Shown one piece after another: positions 55,166-64,000 of a DNA stretch of 64,000 nucleotides; position 1 is the first letter of the stretch, and every line of letters starts with the position of its first letter. The stretch is from Biscogniauxia marginata (Eukaryota > Ascomycota > Sordariomycetes > Xylariales > Xylariaceae). The notes beneath the pieces were generated by a model that had not been told where the DNA came from, searched no databases, and worked only from the letters and a program-made list of their open reading frames with translations. The DNA lies in the NCBI GenBank assembly GCA_022695795.1, contig MU404145.1, positions 62,001 to 126,000 of the forward strand. Direction: 5' to 3'. The translations under genes were made by a program, and so were the position numbers.

Positions 55166-58100
55166 TCATAACGCGGCAGTCGTTGTGATTATGGATCCAT
55201 TGGGGGGATGTGATGCCTCCAGGTCTGTTGAATTTGGCTGGGCATTTGCATCGACGTCTCGACTTCCGATAGTAGGGCTACCCTTCTCGGGTGTTGATTT
55301 TCTGGATAGAGACGCCGTTTCGGGCTCCTCGGGGATGGTAGCGAATTTCTTAAGGACTTGTTTGAGGGCTGGCCGACGTATCGGTTTACTGAGGAACTCG
55401 TCCATCCCGGATTCCATGCAACTTTTGACGTTACTCTCGTCCGCGAAGGCCGTCAGGGCGACAATAGGAGCCGAGTAACCCATCTCCCTAATCAGGCGCG
55501 TGCTCTGCAGACCGTCGACATTGGGCATCTGAATATCCATAAAGATAAGGTCAAAGTTATGGTTGTTCTCCATGTTTTCTTTAACTAGGTCGTATGCTTC
55601 CTGTCCATCCTTGGCGATCGTCACGTCGTAAACGTCTTCGAGCTTCAGCATCCGGCTGACAACTTCAATATTCGTAGGGTTGTCTTCTGCAACAAGAACT
55701 CTCAACTTTCCGTCCTTTTTATGTGCTGCCGCTATCTCTGCTGCCTTCAGTTGATCTTCCGGGGTCGGCTTGGGCCCTGCTTTGGGATTTGCAGCAAAGA
55801 AAGGCTGGCTTAACCCGATAAGACGTGGTTGTTGGTCAAGAACACTAGCTTTGGCTTCTGCAGTAGCCTGCGTTAGTGACGTCCTCCGGTTATCTCCTTC
55901 CGCCGAGCCAACACTAGGAGGCCGCGATTTGAGGCTGCTTGATGCGGTACTCGAAGGTCTATCCTTCGTGTACTTAAGTGGGATGTACATGGTGAACGTG
56001 GAACCGACACCAATCGCGCTCTTCAATCCAATTGTGCCTCCCATCAAGGTCGCTAGCTGTTGACAAATGCTCAGTCCTAGACCTGTACCACCGAATTTCT
56101 TGCTAAGGCCAAGATCTCCCTGAACGAACGGCTCAAAAATGCGCTGCTGCATATAGTCTGGAATGCCAGGGCCGCTGTCCTCGACTTCAAATTCGAACAT
56201 GAACGATTTTGAATTTGGCGGGGGCGGCGTCGGAGACCTCTCATGCACGTAAACATGCGGTGCCATCTTCGGCTCCATTGGATTAATTGACAACGCAGTG
56301 CCAACCTTATGCTGAGGCTGGGGCGTCGATAAGTCCTTGGAATTCGTGGAGTGATTTGAACCCGAACCTATCCGATTGCGAGATCTCCCTGCACGATTCG
56401 ACCCAGTCTTCGAAAACGACGAAGTCCTACTACCTTCATCGGCTGGCTGCTCAACCTCTCCCAAGCACTTGATCCGCACAGAAACTTTGCCTTCGGGTGG
56501 TGTAAATTTGAGACTGTTGCTCACAAGATTAATCAAGACTTGTAAGATTCTGTGTTGGTCGCCCCATAGACACATGTCCTTCAGTCGACCGGCCCCTTGG
56601 GGTCCAATCGCCGGCAGCCTTCCGTCTAGGCTCGTTCGTTCAGGACTCCGGCCTGGATCCCAATCGGTACTTAGGAAAGTAACCGAAAAACTGATTCGAC
56701 CCTCTCGCACCTGCTTGTCGAAAATAGTTAATATTTGCGACCGGATGTCCCCCAATCGAAATTCTCTTTCCTCCAGGTTCAGTTGCTGGCCGATCTGGTT
56801 CTTAGAGAAACTGAGTAGATCCTCCAGTAGGTGAAATAGTAAGTCACCAGACTTGTAGAGGGTCTTCAAGGATTGTTTGATCCGAGCGATGTCCTCTTCC
56901 TCCATGCAAACTGCCGCCATACCTAGAATTCCGTTCAGGGGCGTCTTAAGCTCGTGTGAGATATTGGCAATGAACAAGGTTTTGCTCTCGTTAGCGGCCT
57001 CGGCTGCCTTCTTGCTGATCTCTAACTCGCGGGTTCGCTCCGCAACCTTGTCCTCTGTAACAATGTAGGTTAGTAAGTAATTTTCACTCATAGGAGACGA
57101 TATACCGATTATGTGGAGGTAATAAGGTGTATCTTTTGAGATCATGAAATAGGCCACCCAAATTAAGAGCAAGAAGCAAGGTTAAAATGATTTGAGAGAT
57201 AACCCACCTAAGGATGTGTACTGTCGGAGGAGCTCATCACTCATCTCGTTGAATGTCGTAGTCAACTCCGTCAGCTCGTCTGTGATGTAGTGTTTGCGAT
57301 CTTTGACCTTCCCGGGGATCTTGAAAACCCGCCTCCGAGGATCGCTGTCATGCTCTGAAGCAGCAAATCTCGATTGTGCATTTTTACGGACTAGCTTCCT
57401 GAGCTGGACAAAGACTCCCTTCTCCGTCTTGCTAGCCATGATATCAGGCGAATGATGTTCCTCGTCCTCATACTCGACGTCGTCCATGTAGGCTTCTGCA
57501 TAACCGGGAGGAGCAATGGATTTCTCCGTCGCAGCTTTCAGTTTCCGGATAGGCAGCACGCTTAGATGGGCACACGGGATGACGAGGAGGAGTATGAGGC
57601 CAGCCGTCCCGAAAACACAGCCTAAGAGTATATTCTGGAGAGTGTTAATCGGGATGTAGGCCTCGGCCCTCTCTTGTTCAACAATAAGCGTCCAGTTCAC
57701 CAGGATGGTCTGGGGTCGGGCATAGCCAACGGCAACAGCGATGCCTTGTTCATTGGTAGTAGAAAGCATACTGCTGGCATTGTTTACAGCAGGATTTCTG
57801 CGGGTAAAGGCTCTATACGCCGCATTATAAGCGCTGACCTTGAAAGGGGCAGTGTAACTCCCAGACACATAATTATGTAGCGTGTGCCTGTCGGTCTTAC
57901 CAGGCATTGGGCGCGGCGGCAGCACAAATTGAACATCCACGTTTGAAAAGTTTCTTGCCGCATCATGAGTCGAGTTCGCTGGCAAGTTATATCTACTGAA
58001 TCGATTCCAACCGGTAGCGGGTCCGATGAGCAACACAGTCCCGGTGGCGCCCAGTCCTTCCTGAGACGCAACTATACTAATCAGGGCTGAAGCTTCGGCA

Positions 58101-58819
58101 ACAACGGTCATATATCCTAGGATTACGTTCCGTTGGTAGTTCGACCTTATCGGAAGCGTCATGGAGACGAGAGCAAAGGTTTCATTGATGACTAGCGGTC
58201 CTAGTATGAGACCGTTAACACCCGAATCGACTCGTATATCCGGGAAAGGCCTAGCAATGACAGCTGTTTGATCCGGTTCGAGCGGGTCGGGATCTGAAGA
58301 GTTATAGTAGGTCAGGTTGGGGAAGAGTCCGCTAGGGTAGCCGAAGGCGTCATTTCCGAGATAGATATCAGATCCATTCGGTGCCTTGTACGGCAATAGG
58401 ATTTCGGTGATATCGTCCCCGGTGACACTGAGAAGACCGGAATTATCGCCGCCGGTCTCGTTTCGCGAGTAGAGCCTCGCCTGTAAGAGATTGGTGTTGC
58501 TTCCGGCATTGAGAGCGCTCCTGAGATCGACGGCGGCTTCATCCCAATTCCCAGCGGAGGTATTGCCGTGATAGTAGGTTCTGAGGGCGTCCTGAATAAG
58601 CAATCGCGTGGATATGGTGTAGCAAGTTGTCTGGATGAGCTCGATCTGGGAGGAGACCTGGGCGGCCTTGAGGGAGGCGGCCAGAGAAAGACCGTCGTTC
58701 GCAACGCCAACGACGAAGTTATTGACGTATATCCAGGTTGGTATCGAAACGATAGCCAGGGCGAGTAAGACGGCGAACAGCACCAGAGCCGCCAACTGCT
58801 CTCGGATGGCGATCCTCAT
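55166..58819 (-). CDS. sln1: SLN1-type (group VI) hybrid histidine kinase (two exons)
   Basis: Plasma-membrane osmosensor that feeds phosphate through YPD1 to SSK1 and the HOG MAPK pathway. Proposed CDS: 58819-57208 and 57054-55166 (1166 aa). The 153-bp intron has a GTGGGT donor and CAG acceptor and joins QYTSL to EDKVAERTREL, continuing the coiled coil. Order: TM1 (about 8-31), large extracellular sensor with several NxS/T sites, TM2 (about 395-419), HAMP, helical linker, HisKA with phospho-acceptor His571 in FIANISHELKTPLNG, HATPase with N box (about 711-722), G1 DSGPGIP (830-836), G2 GGTGLGLSI (859-867), and a C-terminal receiver (about 988-1103) with Asp1044 in FMDIQMP and Lys1094. An insertion of about 80 Ser/Arg/Asn-rich residues splits the ATPase domain, as usual in SLN1. 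All catalytic residues are present. Start: first ATG before TM1. Confidence 0.95.
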
Positions 58820-61800
58820 GATTCTAGGCTAGAACTAGAGATATGAAGGCGGCTTTGACGTATACATTCTCTAGGGCCGGCCGGGTGGCCGAGCTCTATA
58901 GAAGATCGGAAGAAGAGGGGGATTGTAACTCGGAAGCTAAGCAGGGCGCAGGGATGGAAGGCAGATGCCGTGCAGGTGACCGATGGAGATTCGCCGGCTA
59001 CGCGGGACGACGTGGTACGGCAGAAGGACTGCCCTAATGTCGATGTCGTGTGAGGATCGTGGAAGGTGGTGGTGGGTGTTACCAAAGGTGAATCTAAATC
59101 CCGTACGATGCGAATGGCGCCGCGTCGAGGTGCAGCGAAGGGAACAAGACAAGGCCAACAGAGAAAGAAGAGCTACTAGGTAGGTATACCGGCAGCAGGT
59201 GGTAAGACTAGCCAGAGCTGGGTTGGAGGAACAGAGGAATAATGGACTATTAGTTATGCTACGGTGCGCCAAGAGTCTGTAGCAATTGGATCAGTAGGTG
59301 CTGGGAAAATTGTCCAGACAGGTCTGTTCCGGGGGGGTTGCCAAGGGTGTTGGCTGGTGAGAGTGGCTCCCCATCTGTCTCTATTTGGCGATAGCGGAGG
59401 AACATGGATGACAAGGCCCAAGCTAGCTTCTGTACATGGCTCGGGGCTTGGAGTAGTGACTCGCGATGGTTGCCTCGCGATGGGTTGTCTCGCGACGGAT
59501 GTCTCGACCTGACGCGCGATCTGTAGAATGGGTCCCTGCTAGCAGAACAGAAGAGAATCCACATCAATTGTTGCCATGTCGGTGTTGATGATTGACTGAA
59601 GAGATAGATACCGACTGCCGGGCTGTCCTGGAGGCTCTACATGTGAAGACACGACAAGAGGGAAGGACGATTGATCGGCAAACGATGGGGGCCGACGTTG
59701 GTGTAAGTAAACCAAAACCAAAATCAGATTGCAAATCCGGAGACGCACAACCTTAACCCCCCTAGGGAAACGTGCATTCGGCTCGGCGAAGCTAAATCGA
59801 CCCGCTTTGGCGCGAAGGAGGAGCGAGACAAACCCACTAGTCAGTACCTACGTTCTAGGTAGCTAACCTTAGTAGGTAGTCTACATAGAAATAAGGCGTA
59901 GGTATGCAATACATAGGTACGTACATAGGTAGGTAAATTAGATAAATAGGAGAAGCCCATCCCCCCCCCTAAAAGAGAAGAGAATTGTAAGGAAGGGGAA
60001 AAAGAAAAGAAGAAGAAGAAAGAATCTCGAGTAATGAACCACGCAAGCCACTGAGTAAAAGAAAGAGGGAATGTACTTTCCCATTCGCAGCAACCTGCAT
60101 TGAATACAAAATTTAGCTACTCGCTAATTGGGCACCAGGGCCTATCCCGGCATGTCGGGGGCGGGCCATGAATGTGCACCTGTGGCCTGAACATCAGCTC
60201 GGGTGGGTCGTTAGAACCAGATCTAGACCCGAAATCTCACTCCTGCTTCCGTTGCACAGAGAAAAAGTCAGGCCGCCCCGATTTTTCCTACCCCATGTGG
60301 CATAAATTCCACTCCAACTTGGTGGTTCCTTTCCGCTGTAAATCCTCCGATCGTTCCATACCCTAGCCTACAAAAACTTGTATCTACCTCCTATTGGTAC
60401 CTGTACAAGAGATCCTCAAGATCGTAGATTCTATCGCGATCGCCCTTTTTGTATTCTCTTCGCCCCGTGTGCTGCTCGTTATATGGAGCCTCGCTTCTCC
60501 TCTATACTTCAATGCATACCTAGGTATAATGCTATTAACTTACCTACCTAAACCAAGCATGTAATCCGTAGGTCAGCCCATCTATCCGTAGTTGAGTTGC
60601 ATTATTAATTAGTCCCTAACTAAGTTAACTAATCATTCGATTTGTCTTTAAGTTATATATTTGGGTCGACAATCCACGAGCCGGTCATTTTAGCCCTTAG
60701 TTAATGCGGGATTATCTTACCACCTAACGTACGAAAATAACGAGGAAGAGAATGAAAGAAAAGAAAAACCACAACGCCAGATCGACAAACTTTCAGCCGG
60801 TGAAGAAGAAAAATATAACAGACAGCCTCCTTTTCACATCACCATTATTGGTAAAGGGTCGTTTCTTGTCGCATTGACATGATACAAGATGACGACGCTC
60901 GGTCTGTAAGACAGTCTGACCACCAACTCCTGTAACTGGCTGCGTCTATAATCTGTATTATAGCTCGTTCTTCGCTCTATCTCTCTCTTTCTCTATTCTA
61001 CTATTGTATATATACCAACTCATCTCCTCGTCATTTTTATTTCGTTACCCCGAGTTATAACTTACATATCAGTCATACACTATTTATACACATTACACCT
61101 TACCTAGGTATATACTGTATTACACGTCTTCAAATTATATACTACCATGTAAAACGAGGTAGGTAATCTGTTCATATCTGATCTTATCCATGTATACGTA
61201 TAATCTATGACTTATATCTCGTGCCGTACACGTATCATTTTGCCCATATTAGGCACTTTATTTGCACTTCTCCCTCTTCCTCTCTTCGCCCCTTCGGCTT
61301 CGGCCTCGGTGGAGCTTCTCGCGTGCGGCCGGAGGCAAAAGTCCTGCGGGCGCAACCGGATATCGAGTTTTCTTGGCAAATCGATCTGTTTCAGCCTTTC
61401 ATCTTTTTGGTTCCGTGACGAGATCCGGTGACCCTCCTCTCCGCTCCCCGCTACAACCCGCTCCTCCACCCCTCTTACGGCAACACCATTTCCCCATAGT
61501 CAGATTAAAACTTGCGATCGTGGTGTTGTTTATACGTTTCTTCCGGACAAGCCAAGTCACGTCAAGTTCAACCCGTAATAAGCATCGACGGCGATCAACC
61601 TCGTCAGCTGCCCACCTGTAACACAAGTAGGGCTCGGCAGTCCGATGCTCGGATAATTCGCATCGTGGCTTTGATCTTCGGGATTTTTGATCGAGTGTCA
61701 CACAGCGTAATAGCGGTCTCGGAGTTTGTGCTTCGTCGCGGAACAAAGCCCCGGGAATCCCGTGGCAAACCAGGCACTTGTGCCGTTTTGATGTGAAGTC

Positions 61801-61927
61801 GTCTCGGCAATAGACCTCGCGGTAATAAACCCCGCTGCGCCTGTTGATACCTTCACGTTTCCAGGTCATAGGCCGTTTGCCTCGAAAGTACGCTATGTGA
61901 TCCTAGCTAGAGAGGTAAGTTCTGGGG
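58820..61927. other. Long intergenic region, no supported gene
   Basis: About 3.1 kb between the SLN1 start and the 3' end of the DUF6536 gene. The first 1 kb is probably the SLN1 promoter and a long leader. TAGGTA/TACCTA words cluster at 59835-59945 and 60520-60560. A purine-rich AAG/GAA tract lies at 59970-60035 and another near 60740-60770. Pyrimidine-rich stretches lie near 60960-61000. ORFs at 61262-61621 (+) and 61399-61869 (-) overlap each other and have no family signature. Confidence 0.5.
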
Positions 61928-64000
61928 TCACGCGTAAAACCGCCCCGCCACAGGCGATGAGACCTTATCCTCCTCTACTCCGAATCCGAGGTGCTCCACT
62001 GGGCCGTCGCCGTCGTACTCGGTGCACCATTCTGGTGGCATCTCGATGACACCCCAGCGGAGTTCACTCCGCGCCAGCCGCCCAAACGAGCCTTCTTCAC
62101 CGCCGTTTTCAGAGTCCTCCCGCTGCTCTGCTTCTGCGTCGTCCTCATCGTCCTGGCTGATGAGCTGTCTCGAAGAGGACATAGAGTGTTGGGATAACTC
62201 TCGCGTCCCTAGTGTCTGCATCTCGAACATGGCTGGGTGCCTGTTGCCGTTCGGCGGTCCGCTCATGTCATATCCTTCTTCCGCAGGGCTGCCAGGCCGG
62301 ACCGGCATGTAAGGAGACGGTGGGAGTTGGAAACTGGGTGAGGTTGGACTATCCAGAAGAGTCGGTTTACTTACGGCATACGACATCTTTGACGGATGGC
62401 AGGCCGCCGAGAGGGCCAGAGAATTGCTCCCGGGATTGTTGATGTTAGACGGCAGACGCTTTAGGCTGAGCATCGGTGGAATAAATATCAAGACGATAGA
62501 TACTACCATCATGACTAGGAGCGACAGAGTTGAGTAACCAACCGCGATGGCTGTGTTGCTAGGTAAACTAGGATCGGCTTTCGTAGACTCCAAAAAGTCA
62601 TCCGTTCCGTAGTAGCCTAAGATGGTGTTAGCTTAGGTAGGCCCTAACAACTCCTCGGCTCTTTCTTTCCACAGGACGGAAGAATAGCTCACCTCCGATA
62701 GACACGAAGACGTAGATCGTGTTAGAGAGCAGCCAGTGAAGAAATATGCTAACCGCGATGAGCGGTAAACTATACTTGTAAGGCAACTGGAGCCTATATG
62801 TAGAGTATTGTTTGCCCTAGAAGGTCAGTGTTACCACCTACGCTGTCTACTGATTTCTGCGGCGTATATACATACCTTGGGGCTAGTCACTCGTAAGGGG
62901 TGATACCCGTCACTAAACAAGGCCCACTCTCTCGCCATTTGGAGGCGGGTGAACAGGTTGTTGTACTATAATTACCGGGTTAGCACTCGTTATTTTATGT
63001 ATTGGGCAGTCCGACTAGGATAATCAGAATATCCAAAATACGTTTTACGAATATATAAGCCCCCAAGGCGAGCATAGCAGCTAGCCAATGAGACACTCGG
63101 AAAGGGGGCAAGTTACGAAGAGGAGGGGGTTATTTCTTACAGCTAAATAGCAGAACGAAAGCAAAAGTTGCGGGCTATTCGCAAGTAAGACCGCTTCGGT
63201 GAGCGAAAAAGCCAACGGAATAAACGAATTTCCATCACTTTCGAAAAATTCACCGGTTCTATCAGGGCCTTGTAGTCAATACTCCTGGATTGCGGTAGTG
63301 GCTTTTCTGATAAATTAAAAAGGACTTACAAGTTGCCGTTAGTCTGATATGCGTTATAAAAGAACCCTACGATGATTGCGATTCCGCACAGGAATAGCAG
63401 ATAGCTCGTTACCCATACGGATACGGGAACAGCCGAAGCCCGCCGCTTCTGGGAGGTGGTATCCCACTGCCGCGGGCCCGGAAGCACGAACGCGCGCTTC
63501 GACCTCATCGCCTTCCGGATCTCCTCTTGGCCGACCGTGCACAGCCCTGCCGTTACGCGGTCGGGCTTCTCGATGAACGAGGCCATAGCGTCTCCCAAGG
63601 TGACAAGCGGGGTCTGGTTACGGCGGCTAAGGACAACTGTGACCACTATGGCGGTGATGGTTTTCACGACCACACAGATGGTAACGCCGATCAGCAAGGT
63701 GGGCGACAAGGCAATATCTACAAAATCAGAATCAACGATGCCTATACTTATAACACAATATCCCATCTGATTTGGTTGGGAAAGTACCTAGCCATAGTCT
63801 TGTTTAAGCGAGGCAGTATTGGTGCTTTTTGATGGGAAGAAAGGTCACTCACGGCAGACATTCTCAAGCGGCTCCACGAGACAGTAGTTGACAGAAATGT
63901 TGTAGGAGCCGGGCTGGAGACCTGATGTCGTCACATTATACACATTTAGGCTCTCTGGGTCGAGATCATCTTCTTCTGATGGGACCAGGCTTCGGTTGAC
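61928..64000 (-). CDS. DUF6536-family multi-TM membrane protein (5' partial, six visible exons)
   Basis: Fungal integral membrane family of unknown function. Visible minus-strand CDS: beyond 64000 to 63853, 63717-63330, 63258-63141, 62965-62876, 62816-62693, 62616-61928. Donors are GTGAGT, GTAAGT, GTAAGA, GTATGT and GTGAGC; acceptors are all TAG. All five joins keep frame and give continuous family text: SYNISVNYCLVEPLENVC, then SPTLLIGVTICVVVKTITAI, TPLVTLGDAMASFIEKPD, LTEAVLLANSPQLLLSFCYL, YNNLFTRLQMAREWALFSDG, LPLIAVSIFLHWLLSNTIYV, and NTAIAVGYSTLSLLVMMVVS. At least five hydrophobic segments are visible, followed by a cytosolic Ser/Pro-rich and acidic tail of about 170 residues. The N-terminal part with the first TM helix lies outside the window. 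Intron-rich compared with its neighbours. Family assignment is from recalled motif text. Confidence 0.85.

Overview
The window is nuclear DNA of a filamentous ascomycete (Pezizomycotina, most likely Sordariomycetes). The protein-coding genes are monocistronic and lie on both strands. They are split by short introns (about 50-150 bp) with GTANGT-like donors and, in several cases, CTAAC-like branch sites. The recognisable proteins (Cut8/STS1, RAD52, SPT16, MAF1, AP-1 sigma, GCLM, BUD32, SLN1, PalI/SUR7, DUF6536) have fungal architectures. No bacterial operon, rRNA, confident tRNA or CRISPR was seen. Exon boundaries are my own reconstructions from splice signals and reading frame. No transcript evidence was available.

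Layout. 1-5 kb: the 3' part of the nuclear-proteasome tether STS1/Cut8, then a three-exon RAD52. 6.5-11.6 kb: a minus-strand FAD monooxygenase and a three-exon cytochrome P450, a tailoring-enzyme pair typical of secondary metabolism. 11.6-28.9 kb: a gene-poor, partly very AT-rich compartment. It holds a small secreted six-cysteine protein (17.7 kb), a 79-residue serine-rich protein (21 kb), a wrecked isochorismatase-family hydrolase (22.6 kb) and a wrecked AflR-type Zn2Cys6 regulator (26.5-27.8 kb). 29-34 kb: a small Gly/Asn-rich protein, a predicted mitochondrial protein and a PalI/SUR7 membrane protein.

35-64 kb is mostly conserved housekeeping DNA: SPT16 (FACT), a 97-residue low-complexity protein, MAF1 (Pol III repressor), AP-1 sigma adaptin, the glutamate-cysteine ligase modifier subunit, the KEOPS kinase BUD32, a one-TM hypothetical protein, a CMD-family protein, the SLN1-type hybrid histidine kinase, and the 3' part of a DUF6536 multi-TM protein that runs off the right edge.

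How it fits together: two conserved blocks (chromatin and DNA repair; trafficking, stress and redox) flank an accessory island. The island looks like an eroding secondary-metabolite locus: P450 and FAD monooxygenase still open, pathway regulator and an isochorismatase-like enzyme broken. A candidate secreted effector sits in the same sparse DNA. A recurring technical theme is the very short first coding exon (8 nt in RAD52, 6 nt in MAF1, 11 nt in AP-1 sigma), which simple ORF finding misses.
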